Positions 15,411 through 23,532 of a stretch of DNA of 64,000 nucleotides are shown piece by piece (within the stretch, counting starts at the first letter, position 1; each line of letters begins with the position of its first letter). A program made the position numbers and the translations under genes. Below the pieces are notes generated by a model, which was not told the DNA's origin, did not search any database, and saw only the letters and a list, made by a program, of their open reading frames with translations. This DNA is from Bradyrhizobium frederickii (GTDB taxonomy: Bacteria > Pseudomonadota > Alphaproteobacteria > Rhizobiales > Xanthobacteraceae), in NCBI RefSeq assembly GCF_004570865.1, contig NZ_SPQS01000003.1:310001-374000 (forward strand), written 5' to 3'.

Positions 15411-17207
15411 ATGACCGCTCTGTCCAAGAGACCCGCCGCCATTCGGGTGGTGCTGCCCTTCGTATTCCGGCACTGGCTGAAGCAGCCGGGGCGCGGCCTG
15501 ATCGTGGCCGGCGGCCTCCTCGGTGCGACCGTCGCCGATCTGTTCATGCCGGTGTTCTCGGGACACTTGGTCGATGCGCTGACGCGCGGCCCGTCGGATC
15601 CCGAGGCGCGCCACGCGGCGCTGGTGGCATTCGGCGCCATCGTGGCGCTGGGCGCGGCTTCGATGGTGCTGCGGCTCGTCGGCCTGCAGGCGATCGTGCC
15701 GTTCACGCTGAAGATCATGTCCGACGTCGCGCAGGACGCGTTCACGCGCGTACAGCGATTCTCGACCGACTGGCACGCGAACTCCTTTGCAGGCTCCACG
15801 GTGCGCAAGATCACCCGTGGCATGTGGGCGCTCGACCTGCTCAACGACACCATCCTGATGGCGCTGGCGCCCTCGCTTCTGGTGCTGGTCGGCTCGATGA
15901 TCCTGCTCGGCTTGCATTGGGCCTCGCTTGGCCTGGTGATCGCGATCGGGGCGATCCTCTACGTCATCACGACGGTGGTGTTCTCGACGCGTTACATCGC
16001 GCCGGCCGCACGCGTCTCCAATGCCTGGGACACCAAGGTCGGCGGCACGCTGGCGGACGCGCTGACCTGCAACGCGGTGGTGAAATCCTTCGGCGCCGAA
16101 ATGCGCGAAGAGGCGCGGCTCGCCCGCGTCATCAACCGCTGGCGGGTGCGCGTGCGGCGGACCTGGTATCGCTACAACTACACGTCCATGGCGCAGCTCT
16201 CGCTGCTGTTATGCTTGCGGGGGTCCGTGATCGGCGGCTCGGTACTGCTGTGGATGTCTGGGCATGCCTCGCCCGGCGACGTCACCTATGTGCTGACGAG
16301 CTATTACGTCATCCATGCCTATCTGCGGGACGTCGGCATGCACATCAACAACCTCCAGCGCTCGGTCAACGACATGGATGAGTTGGTGGCGATCCATGAC
16401 GAGCCGATCGGGATTGCGGATGCGTCCGATGCGCGGCCGATCGCGATCGAGGGCGGCGAGATCGTGTTCGACGACGTCACGTTCCACTATGGCGGCCACC
16501 GTGCGCCGCTGTACGACGGCTTGTCGGTCAGGATCCGCGCCGGCGAACGCGTCGGCCTGGTCGGCCGCTCCGGCTCCGGCAAGACCACCTTCGTCAAGCT
16601 GGTGCAGCGGCTCTACGACGTCAGCGGTGGCCGCGTGCTGATCGACGGGCAGGACATCGCGCGCGCCACGCAGCAATCGCTGCGCAGCCAGATCGCCATC
16701 GTGCAGCAGGAGCCGATCCTGTTCCACCGCACGCTTGCGGAGAACATCGCGTATGGCCGGCCCGGTGCCAGCCTGGAGGCAATCGAGCAGGCGGCGCGGC
16801 TGGCGAACGCGCACGACTTCATCCTGCGCCTGCCAAAGGGCTACGGCACGCTGGTCGGCGAGCGCGGGGTGAAACTGTCGGGCGGCGAGCGGCAGCGCGT
16901 GGCGCTGGCGCGTGCGTTCCTGGCGGACGCGCCGGTGCTGATCCTGGACGAGGCGACGTCGAGCCTCGATTCGGAATCGGAGGCGCTGATCCAGCAGGCG
17001 ATGGAGCGGTTGATGAAGGGCCGCACCTCGATCGTGATTGCGCACCGGCTGTCGACGGTGAGGAGCCTCGACCGCATTCTGGTGTTCGACCGAGGCGAGA
17101 TCGTCGAGCAAGGCACGCATGCGATGCTCGCAGCCAAGCAAGACGGCGTCTATCGCGGCCTGTTCGAGCGACAGGTCGTGGAGCTCGGACAGATCGCAGC
17201 GGAGTGA
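15411..17207 (+). CDS. ABC exporter, fused permease and ATPase (half-transporter)
   Basis: A 598-residue protein. Residues about 25-310 form a six-helix exporter transmembrane domain; about 345-590 form the nucleotide-binding domain with Walker A (GRSGSGKTTF), Q-loop (IVQQEPILFHRTLAENI), signature (LSGGERQRVALARAF), Walker B (VLILDEATSSLD) and H-loop (IAHRLSTVRS). All catalytic residues are intact. It should act as a homodimer. The family exports lipids, peptides or drugs, and the substrate here is unknown. The ATG at 15411 is used; a GTG at 15366 is also in frame. A MATE exporter gene follows 45 bp downstream, probably cotranscribed. Confidence 0.92.
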   Translation: MTALSKRPAAIRVVLPFVFRHWLKQPGRGLIVAGGLLGATVADLFMPVFSGHLVDALTRGPSDPEARHAALVAFGAIVALGAASMVLRLVGLQAIVPFTLKIMSDVAQDAFTRVQRFSTDWHANSFAGSTVRKITRGMWALDLLNDTILMALAPSLLVLVGSMILLGLHWASLGLVIAIGAILYVITTVVFSTRYIAPAARVSNAWDTKVGGTLADALTCNAVVKSFGAEMREEARLARVINRWRVRVRRTWYRYNYTSMAQLSLLLCLRGSVIGGSVLLWMSGHASPGDVTYVLTSYYVIHAYLRDVGMHINNLQRSVNDMDELVAIHDEPIGIADASDARPIAIEGGEIVFDDVTFHYGGHRAPLYDGLSVRIRAGERVGLVGRSGSGKTTFVKLVQRLYDVSGGRVLIDGQDIARATQQSLRSQIAIVQQEPILFHRTLAENIAYGRPGASLEAIEQAARLANAHDFILRLPKGYGTLVGERGVKLSGGERQRVALARAFLADAPVLILDEATSSLDSESEALIQQAMERLMKGRTSIVIAHRLSTVRSLDRILVFDRGEIVEQGTHAMLAAKQDGVYRGLFERQVVELGQIAAE

Positions 17208-17252
17208 GGCGCGCGGCGACGGGGCGAAGGTCCCGACGTCGCGCCGCCATAG

Positions 17253-18668
17253 GTGAACGACATGAAAGACCTGACGAACGGCTCCATCGTGAGACACATC
17301 CTGGCCATGGCCCCTCCGATCATGGTCGGCATGGTCACGATCATGATCTGCCAGCTGGTCGACCTCTACTTCGTGTCGGGCCTGGGCGACGCCGCGGTCG
17401 CGGGCGTTGCCGCGGCCGGCAATGCCGGCTTCCTCGTCAACGGGCTGATGCAGGTGCTCGGCGTCGGCGCGGTGGCGCTGATCGCGCATGCCGTGGGACG
17501 CAAGGACCGGGCGGATGCAAACCTGATCTTCAACCAGGCGATGGTGCTGTCGGTGCTGTTCGGATTGTTGACCCTGATCGCAGGTGCTGCGCTGTCGCGC
17601 GCCTATATGCGTGCGATCGCGGCGGACCAAGCCACGATCGAGGCCGGGACCACTTACCTGCTGTGGTTCATGCCGGCGCTCGCGCTGCAGTTCGCGACCC
17701 AGGTGATGGGATCAGCGCTGCGTGCCACCGGTATCGTTCGTCCTGTCATGCTGGTGCAGACGCTTGCCGTCGTCATCAACATCGCGCTGGCGCCGGTGCT
17801 GATCTCGGGATGGGGCACCGGCTATGCGCTCGGCGTTGCCGGCGCAGGGCTGGCGAGTTCGATCGCGGTCGCCGTCGGCGCGCTGATGCTGCTTGTCTAT
17901 TTCCGCAAGGTCGAGCGCTATGTCGCCTTCAATCCGGCGCAGTGGCGTCCACAGCCGCGTCATCTCATGCGCGTTCTCAATGTCGGCCTGCCGGCCGGCG
18001 GCGAGTTCGCGATGATGTTCATCTTCATGGCGGTGGTCTACTACGTGCTGCGCGATTTCGGCGCGGCGGCGCAGGCGGGCTTCGGCATCGGGCAGCGCGT
18101 GCTCGGCCTGATCAACATGCCTGCGCTTGCGGTCGGGCTGGCGGCCGGGCCGATCGCCGGCCAGAATTTCGGCGCAGCCAACGCTGCGCGCGTGCGGGAA
18201 ACCTTCGTCAAGGCCGCCTTGATCGTCACGCTCGTGATGGCCGGCTTCATGACCCTTGCGCAGGTGGAGCCGGATTTGCTGCTCGGCGGATTCTCGAACG
18301 ACCGCGAGACCATGGAGATCGCCTATCTGTTCCTGCGGATCATCTCGCTCAACATGGTAGCGCAGGGGCTGATCTTCACCTGCTCGAGCATGTTCCAGGC
18401 CCTCGGCAACACCAAGCCGGTGCTCCTGAGCTCGGCGACGCGCGTGTTCACCTATTCGCTGCCGGCGATCTGGCTCTCGACGCTGCCGGGCTTTCGCATG
18501 GAGCACGTCTGGTACCTGTCGGTCGCAACGACCACGTTGCAGGCCGGCTTGAGCCTGTGGCTGCTGCACCGCGAATTCAACAAGCGTCTGAGTTTGGCGC
18601 CGAAGGAGAAGGGCCCAGAGCAGGGGAGCCCCGAACCCGTTGCGCCTCTCGCCCGCGAGCCGGTGTGA
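17253..18668 (+). CDS. MATE family efflux transporter
   Basis: A 471-residue protein with 12 predicted membrane spans in two similar halves. The N-terminal GSIVRHILAMAPPIMVGMVT and VDLYFVSGLGDAAVAGVAAA are the typical MatE start, and the second half restarts at MRVLNVGLPAGGEFAMMFIF with GFGIGQRVLGLINMPALAVG. MATE proteins expel cationic drugs or metabolites using a Na+ or H+ gradient. It follows the ABC exporter gene on the same strand, so the two export proteins may answer the same need. Confidence 0.93.
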   Translation: MNDMKDLTNGSIVRHILAMAPPIMVGMVTIMICQLVDLYFVSGLGDAAVAGVAAAGNAGFLVNGLMQVLGVGAVALIAHAVGRKDRADANLIFNQAMVLSVLFGLLTLIAGAALSRAYMRAIAADQATIEAGTTYLLWFMPALALQFATQVMGSALRATGIVRPVMLVQTLAVVINIALAPVLISGWGTGYALGVAGAGLASSIAVAVGALMLLVYFRKVERYVAFNPAQWRPQPRHLMRVLNVGLPAGGEFAMMFIFMAVVYYVLRDFGAAAQAGFGIGQRVLGLINMPALAVGLAAGPIAGQNFGAANAARVRETFVKAALIVTLVMAGFMTLAQVEPDLLLGGFSNDRETMEIAYLFLRIISLNMVAQGLIFTCSSMFQALGNTKPVLLSSATRVFTYSLPAIWLSTLPGFRMEHVWYLSVATTTLQAGLSLWLLHREFNKRLSLAPKEKGPEQGSPEPVAPLAREPV

Positions 18669-18695
18669 CGACAGCTTGTTCTTCGCTGGGAGGAG

Positions 18696-19439
18696 CTAGA
18701 GCGCGCCGAGACTGTTCCAGACCAGGGTCAGGCCCGACAGGAACAGCAGGCCGAGCACGACATCGCCAAAATGCTTGTCGTTGAGGGCGTGATAGACGCG
18801 TGCGCCGGCCCAGGCGCCGATCAAGGTGCCTGGAAAGGCGACCAGCGCGAGCCAGACCACCTTGAGCTCTACGAGACCCGATGCGGTCTGCAGCACCAGC
18901 GCGGTGGCAAGCACCGTGAAATTGAAGAGCTGGAAGATGCCGCGCCGCTCGTGCTTGTTCCAGCCGCGGATGTTGGCCCACAGGATCGGCAGCGGACCCG
19001 ATAATCCGGCGAGGCCGCCAAGGATACCGCCGGCAAAGCCGATCGCGCCGTCGGCGAAGCGGCCGCCGAACGTGATCGCGAGCGGCCTCTTGTTCAGATA
19101 CATCGCGCTTGAAAAGACCAGAATTAAAATGCCGACGCTCAGCTTGAACACTTTGGGATCGGCCGAGGCGACCATCATGGTCCCCAGCGGCACGCCGAGC
19201 AGCCCTCCGATCAGGAACGGCCAGACCAGCGAGAGGTCAAAGCTCTTCCACATCGAAGGCAGCGTCGAGGTCTGCGCGATCACCGAGCAGATCAGCACCA
19301 GGGGCACCGCGAGCGAGGGCGGCAGCACGTAGAGCCAGATGCCGAGTGCCATCAGCGCCGTGCCGAACCCCGCCAGCCCCGAGACGAAGCCGCCGGCCAA
19401 TGCGCCGAGGAGCAGCATGACGTAGGTGAGCGTTTCCAA
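18696..19439 (-). CDS. TauE/SafE family (TSUP) permease
   Basis: A 247-residue protein with about eight hydrophobic segments and the family pattern of two related halves (GFVSGLAGFGTALMALGIWL near the start, GFAGGILGGLAGLSGPLPIL in the middle). TSUP proteins carry sulfite, organosulfonates or other organic anions across the inner membrane. The TTG at 19439 is chosen because AAGGA lies eight bases upstream and gives the normal family length; an in-frame ATG at 19529 adds 30 residues without membrane character. It is downstream of the MocR regulator gene on the same strand. Confidence 0.85.
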   Translation of the reverse strand: METLTYVMLLLGALAGGFVSGLAGFGTALMALGIWLYVLPPSLAVPLVLICSVIAQTSTLPSMWKSFDLSLVWPFLIGGLLGVPLGTMMVASADPKVFKLSVGILILVFSSAMYLNKRPLAITFGGRFADGAIGFAGGILGGLAGLSGPLPILWANIRGWNKHERRGIFQLFNFTVLATALVLQTASGLVELKVVWLALVAFPGTLIGAWAGARVYHALNDKHFGDVVLGLLFLSGLTLVWNSLGAL

Positions 19440-19622
19440 CAGATTGTCCTTCGCCGCGGCGATCCCGAAAGTTGATCGCCGTCGCCCGCATAGCACGCAT
19501 GCTGCCGTGCAAGTCAATCCATCCCGCATGCAAGCGTGATCTGCGGCGCGTCGGGCTTTCGCTACAGCCCTACGTCGCGGCGACGATCGTGCGCTCCGGC
19601 CATCGCCGTCATCGTCGATGAT

Positions 19623-20993
19623 CTAGACGATCTGCCTGGTGTCGGCGGGCTTCTGCAGCGCGCCGACCAGGATGCGCAGCGCTGCCGTCAATTCAGATCT
19701 GTTCCGGGCCGCCCCCAGCGAGACCCGGGCCGCCTGCGGTGGTGTCCCGCCGACTGTGAAGGCGTCGGCGGCGACGATCGCAAGTCCGTTCCGCAGGAGA
19801 TCTGCGGCCACATCGGGCCGGCGCTCGGGCAGTCGCAGCCACAGATGATGCGCTGCCGGCCTCGCCAGGAATTGGAAGCCCTTCAGCGTGCGTTGCGCGA
19901 GCTGCTGACGGCCGACTGCTTCGTTGCGAATGGCGGTGATGATGCGATCGGCAACGCCGGTCTCGATCCAATGCGTCACCAGTGCGACCATCAGTGGCGC
20001 CGGCATCTGCACCGTCGCCTGCAGAGACGTACGCATCTGTCGCTGCGCGCCGCCATCGGGCGTCACCAGATAGGCAACGCGTAACGCCGGTGCGATGCAT
20101 TTCGACAGCGTGGTCGCAAGATAAGTCCGCTCGGGAATGAGATTGGCGATCGGCGATGCCGAGCGGTCGAGCAGGCCGTAGGCGTCGTCCTCGATCAGGA
20201 TCGTGTCGGCGTCGCGGATGATCTTTGCGACGGCACCGCGCCGTTCGGGAGAAAGCGTCGCGGTGGTCGGATTGTGCAGCGTCGGAATGAGATAGACGGC
20301 CCTAGGCTTGTGCGCGCGGCAGGCCCTTGCCAGCGCATCGGGCAGGATGCCGCCATCATCCATGGCGATCCCGACGAGCCTGATGCCGAGCTGCGCGGCT
20401 GCGGCCTTGATGCCGGGGAATGTCAGCGCTTCCGTCAGCACGACATCGCCGGGCCTCGCAAGGTGCGCGAGCAGGTTGAACAGGATCGTCTGCGCGCCCG
20501 GAAAGACCACGAGCCTGTCGGCATGCGCGTGCGGCACTCGCGCGCGCATCCAGCGCGCCGCGACCTCGCGCTCATGCGCGCTGCCGCCGGGCGGCTGATA
20601 GTTGAGATACGCCGTCAGGCCCGATTGCGCCCGGATGGATTCCAGCCCGGCGATGATGCGTTCGTCGAGCTGTGCCTCCAGCGGATGCGGCGGCACGTTC
20701 ATCGACAGATCGATCGCGACGGGATGCGGCAGGTCGACCGCGCGGCGCGCGCTGGTCTCCGACACGAACGAACCCTGTCCGACCCGCGCCTCCATGAGGC
20801 CGCGGCGCCGCGCCTCGGTGTAGGCGCGCGTCACCGTGGTGAGATCGACGTCGAGCGCCTTGGCCAGCGCGCGCTGGGTCGGCAATTGCTGGCCGCGCAC
20901 CAGCCGGCCGGCGGCGATGTCCGCCTCCATGGCATCGACGATGCGCTGGTAGCGCGGGCCTGACAGCTCCGAGATTGTCGGGATCCAATCCAT
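19623..20993 (-). CDS. MocR-type GntR regulator with aminotransferase domain
   Basis: A 456-residue protein. Residues 1-75 are a GntR winged helix (LPTQRALAKALDVDLTTVTR, then GLMEARVGQGSFV). Residues about 100-450 are an aminotransferase class I fold: VFPGAQTILFNLLAHL, TLHNPTTATLS (Asn that contacts PLP), IEDDAYGLL, and TTLSKCIAPALRVAYLV, whose Lys should bind PLP. MocR proteins sense PLP, GABA or amino acid derivatives. It is divergent from a DUF983 gene with spaced direct repeats in the gap, and the TSUP permease gene lies 184 bp downstream of its end. Either neighbour could be its target. Confidence 0.92.
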   Translation of the reverse strand: MDWIPTISELSGPRYQRIVDAMEADIAAGRLVRGQQLPTQRALAKALDVDLTTVTRAYTEARRRGLMEARVGQGSFVSETSARRAVDLPHPVAIDLSMNVPPHPLEAQLDERIIAGLESIRAQSGLTAYLNYQPPGGSAHEREVAARWMRARVPHAHADRLVVFPGAQTILFNLLAHLARPGDVVLTEALTFPGIKAAAAQLGIRLVGIAMDDGGILPDALARACRAHKPRAVYLIPTLHNPTTATLSPERRGAVAKIIRDADTILIEDDAYGLLDRSASPIANLIPERTYLATTLSKCIAPALRVAYLVTPDGGAQRQMRTSLQATVQMPAPLMVALVTHWIETGVADRIITAIRNEAVGRQQLAQRTLKGFQFLARPAAHHLWLRLPERRPDVAADLLRNGLAIVAADAFTVGGTPPQAARVSLGAARNRSELTAALRILVGALQKPADTRQIV

Positions 20994-21018
20994 GCAATTT
21001 GGGTCCGTATCCTTTGAA

Positions 21019-21048
21019 TGTATGGATACAGCCTATTATTGTATGGAT
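21019..21048. promoter_or_regulatory. Putative MocR operator (phased direct repeats)
   Basis: TGTATGGAT occurs at 21019-21027 and again at 21040-21048, exactly 21 bp apart (two helical turns). A GTATCC at 21007-21012 is the inverted form. They lie in the 79-bp gap between the mocR start (20993) and the DUF983 start (21073). MocR regulators such as GabR and PdxR are known to bind direct repeats of this kind. The assignment is by position and pattern. Confidence 0.6.
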
Positions 21049-21072
21049 CGTCGAAAAGGAAGAGGTGTGGTC

Positions 21073-21507
21073 ATGGCGGCCGGTTCAGTCTCTCTTGGGA
21101 AGGCGATGTGGCGCGGCTTTCGCGGCAAGTGCCCGAATTGCGGCGAAGGGGATCTCTTCGGCCGTTTCCTGAAAGTCGCCCATAGTTGCGATCATTGCGG
21201 TGAGGAGCTGTTCCACCAGCGTGCCGACGACTTTCCCGCCTACCTCGTGATGGTCGTGGTCGGCCATCTCGTGGTGCCGGCGATCCTCGCGGTCGAGACC
21301 GCCTATGCGCCGCCGGTCTGGTTGCAACTGGCGGTATGGCTTCCGGTGACGCTGTTCGCCTCGCTCGCACTGCTGCAGCCGACCAAGGGCGCCATCGTCG
21401 GGCTGCAATGGCAGCTCGGCATGCACGGATTCGAGACGGGCAAGCAGCGGCGCGAGGCGGGCGAGCTCGCGCCTGTGCTGGTGAAGGCCGACACCCGCGC
21501 CGCCTGA
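21073..21507 (+). CDS. DUF983 family protein with zinc ribbon
   Basis: A 144-residue protein. The N-terminal part has two CxxC pairs (GKCPNCGEGDLF and HSCDHCGEELF) spaced like a zinc ribbon. It continues as two hydrophobic segments (about 55-80 and 85-108). This is the DUF983 layout, a family of unknown function that is widespread in Alphaproteobacteria. The ATG at 21073 has an AGGAAGAGG purine run upstream; a longer in-frame start at 20992 would cross the operator. It is divergent from mocR. Confidence 0.85.
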   Translation: MAAGSVSLGKAMWRGFRGKCPNCGEGDLFGRFLKVAHSCDHCGEELFHQRADDFPAYLVMVVVGHLVVPAILAVETAYAPPVWLQLAVWLPVTLFASLALLQPTKGAIVGLQWQLGMHGFETGKQRREAGELAPVLVKADTRAA

Positions 21508-21574
21508 GGCGGCGTTTACATCACGCGGCCGGTCGCTACACTCCATCGACGAAACAGCAACGATGGAAACGCCG

Positions 21575-22288
21575 ATGGCCGCACGCGCGAAGACCTTCCT
21601 GCTCTGTCATGGCGCATGGTCCGGCGGATGGGCCTGTAAGAAGGTGCATCCGCTGATGGCTGAAGCCGGTCACCGCCTGGTGACTCCGACTTATACGGGC
21701 CTCGGCGAACGTGCGCATCTCGCCAGCCCGGCGATCGATCTCGACACGCACATTCAGGACATCCTCAACGTCATCAAATTCGAGGATCTCGGCGACATCG
21801 TGCTGCTCGGCCACAGCTATGGCGGCATGGTCGCGACCGGTGTCGCCGACCGCGCCCGCGAGCGCGTGAGGCAACTGATCTATCTCGATGCTTTCGTGCC
21901 ACGCGACGGCCAGTCGCTGTTCGATCTCAACGAGGGTGGGCGGGAGCCGATGCGAAGGGCGGCAGCTTCTGGCGACGGCTATCGCATTCCGCCGAACCCG
22001 CCGCCGCCGGATACGCCGCAGCCCGATCTCGACTGGCTGAACGCGCGCCGGGTGCCGATGCCCATCAAGTGCTTCGAGACGAAGCTGAGGCTCGAACATG
22101 GCGAGCCGACGATCCCGCGCAGCTACATCTATTGCACCCGCATCCCGCCGGGCGATGTGTTCGGGCAATTCGCGACGCGCACGAAGAACGAGAAGGGATG
22201 GCGTTATTTCGAGCTCGACGCCAGTCATGCCCCGAATGTCACCGCGCCGGAGGCGCTGATGGCGGTGTTGGACGAGATCGTCGCCTAA
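21575..22288 (+). CDS. Alpha/beta hydrolase
   Basis: A 237-residue protein of the small plant-esterase-like alpha/beta hydrolase type. The oxyanion region is LLCHGAWSGGWACKKV (about 10-24), the nucleophile elbow is LLGHSYGGMV with Ser81, and the catalytic His is likely in ELDASHAPNVTAPEAL near the C-terminus. No signal peptide is seen, so it is cytosolic. The substrate, probably a carboxylic ester, is unknown. The ATG at 21575 is used; another four codons upstream (21563) is possible. Confidence 0.88.
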   Translation: MAARAKTFLLCHGAWSGGWACKKVHPLMAEAGHRLVTPTYTGLGERAHLASPAIDLDTHIQDILNVIKFEDLGDIVLLGHSYGGMVATGVADRARERVRQLIYLDAFVPRDGQSLFDLNEGGREPMRRAAASGDGYRIPPNPPPPDTPQPDLDWLNARRVPMPIKCFETKLRLEHGEPTIPRSYIYCTRIPPGDVFGQFATRTKNEKGWRYFELDASHAPNVTAPEALMAVLDEIVA

Positions 22289-22297
22289 TTCTCGCTC

Positions 22298-22400
22298 GTC
22301 ATTCCGGGGCGCGACGAAGGCGCGAGCCCGGAATCCATTCTTCCACCAACTCTGCCGCGCGATGGATTCCGGGCTCGCGCTGCGCGCGCCCCGGAATGAC
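22298..22400. repeat. Palindromic intergenic repeat, family A
   Basis: GTCATTCCGGGGCGCG on the left is the exact complement of CGCGCCCCGGAATGAC on the right, with CGGAATCCAT / ATGGATTCCG pairing inside, so the element can form a cruciform. Relatives lie at 23404, 41345 and 60747. Confidence 0.85.
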
Positions 22401-22422
22401 GCCGTTGAGGGCGACGTGCTCG

Positions 22423-22465
22423 GCCAAAATGGTGAGGGGCCCGGCGCGTTGGCGCCGAACCCCTC
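22423..22465 (-). terminator. Intrinsic terminator of rnpB
   Basis: Read on the minus strand, GAGGGG-TTC-GGCGC-CAAC-GCGCC-GGG-CCCCTC forms a strong hairpin just past the RNase P RNA 3' end, followed by ACCATTTTGG with a short U-run. Confidence 0.65.
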
Positions 22466-22473
22466 GTTGCAAG

Positions 22474-22888
22474 ATATCAGCCGGCCTGTAAGCCGGGTTC
22501 TGTAGGGCACCGCCCGCTTGCGCGGACGATACGTGACGGCCATTCCTCTGGGACCGTGTTTGCACACGGCCTCGAGCAACCTACCCGGACGGCGGGCCTG
22601 ACATCGCCCCGCGGCGTTATCGCTTTCGCGAACAGCCCGCTACGCCGTCCCTATTCGGTTTTGCTCCCGGTGGGGTTTGCCATGCCGGCTCCGTTGCCGT
22701 AGCCGCGGTGCGCTCTTACCGCACCTTTTCACCCTTACTTCCTCCGAGGAGGAAGCGGTTCGTTCTCTGTGGCACTTTCCCTGGGGTCACCCCCGCCGGA
22801 CGTTATCCGGCACCGCATGTCAAGGGAGCCCGGACTTTCCTCCCCGGCGGCCTTTCGGCACCTGCCGGAGCGGCCGTCCGGCCGACTG
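22474..22888 (-). ncRNA. rnpB: RNase P RNA, bacterial class A
   Basis: The minus strand contains the invariant parts of RNase P RNA in order. Near the 5' end are GCCGCCGGGGAGGAAAGTCC and GGGCTCC, then CAGGGAAAGTGCCACAGAGA (with the AGAGA-type core), GGTAAGAGCGCACCG, and GGCAAACCCCACC with GGAGCAA. Near the 3' end are AGGTTGCTCGAG and ACAGAACCCGGCTTA. The 5' strand GCCGGACGGCCGCTC and the 3' GGCCGGCTGATATC close helix P1. The length of about 415 nt is right for Alphaproteobacteria. End positions are accurate to a few bases. It processes tRNA precursors with the RnpA protein, which is not encoded here. Open frames across this region are not genes. Confidence 0.96.
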
Positions 22889-22892
22889 ACGG

Positions 22893-22930
22893 GGGCATGC
22901 ATGGGGCATTTGTGACGGTCCCGTCAAGCC
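22893..22930 (-). promoter_or_regulatory. Possible rnpB promoter
   Basis: On the minus strand CTTGACGG (22921-22928) is a good alphaproteobacterial -35 element, placed 35 bases before the expected RNA start near 22888. The -10 region (CCATGC) is weak. Confidence 0.35.
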
Positions 22931-23039
22931 GATATCGCCGCGCGCACGGCCTGCAAATAATTTATCCTGAAGATGTCGTCTGGAGCGTGCCCCGTTCGAC
23001 TGGATGTCGGCGACACAGCCGAACAACAGGAGTGAAGCG

Positions 23040-23393
23040 ATGCAATATCTGCTGATGATCTACCAGAACGAGGTCGAGTACGCGAAGATTGACACGGGAA
23101 CAAGCCAGAAGATGTCGGCGGAGTATGAGGCCTTTACGCAATCCATCATCCGGAGCGGCAATTTCAAGGCCGGCGATCGGCTCCGCCCGACCACGACCGC
23201 GACCACGGTGCGCGTGCGCGACGGCAAGACGCTGACGACCGACGGTCCGTTCGCGGAAACGCGCGAGCAGCTCGGCGGCTACTATCTGATCGAGGCCAAG
23301 GATCTCAACGCTGCGATCGAGATCGCCGCGCGAATTCCGAGCGCGCGCGTCGGTTCGATCGAGGTGCGGCCGATCTGGGTCTACGACAAGTGA
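23040..23393 (+). CDS. DGPF/YCII-related protein, ECF42 partner
   Basis: A 117-residue protein beginning MQYLLMIYQNE with the ferredoxin-like YCII fold. The family motif TDGPFAETREQLGGYYLIEA is complete, including the DGPF tetrad at about residues 75-78. An AGGAG precedes the ATG at 23040. Genes of this type sit next to ECF42 sigma factors in many bacteria, and the sigma gene follows here after a repeat element. The biochemical role is unknown; an oxidoreductase- or isomerase-like activity has been supposed for the fold, not shown. Confidence 0.9.
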   Translation: MQYLLMIYQNEVEYAKIDTGTSQKMSAEYEAFTQSIIRSGNFKAGDRLRPTTTATTVRVRDGKTLTTDGPFAETREQLGGYYLIEAKDLNAAIEIAARIPSARVGSIEVRPIWVYDK

Positions 23394-23403
23394 CGGCGAA
23401 GCC

Positions 23404-23515
23404 GTCATTCCCGGGCTCGCGTAGCGAGCATCCGAAATCTCGTGCCGCGATTTCGAGATTCTCAGGTGCGCAATTGCGCACCAGAGTTCGCGACTGCCTC
23501 CCGCCCCGGGATGAC
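23404..23515. repeat. Palindromic intergenic repeat, family A variant
   Basis: GTCATTCCCGGGC on the left pairs with GCCCCGGGATGAC on the right, and GCGCAATTGCGC forms a central hairpin. It fills the gap between the DGPF gene and its sigma factor gene, within what should be one transcript. Confidence 0.75.
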
Positions 23516-23532
23516 GTGCAAAGCATCATTCG

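Noticed and set aside
22677..23055. Open frames of 70-115 codons across the RNase P RNA
   Set aside because: The region is explained by rnpB; the frames cross conserved RNA helices.
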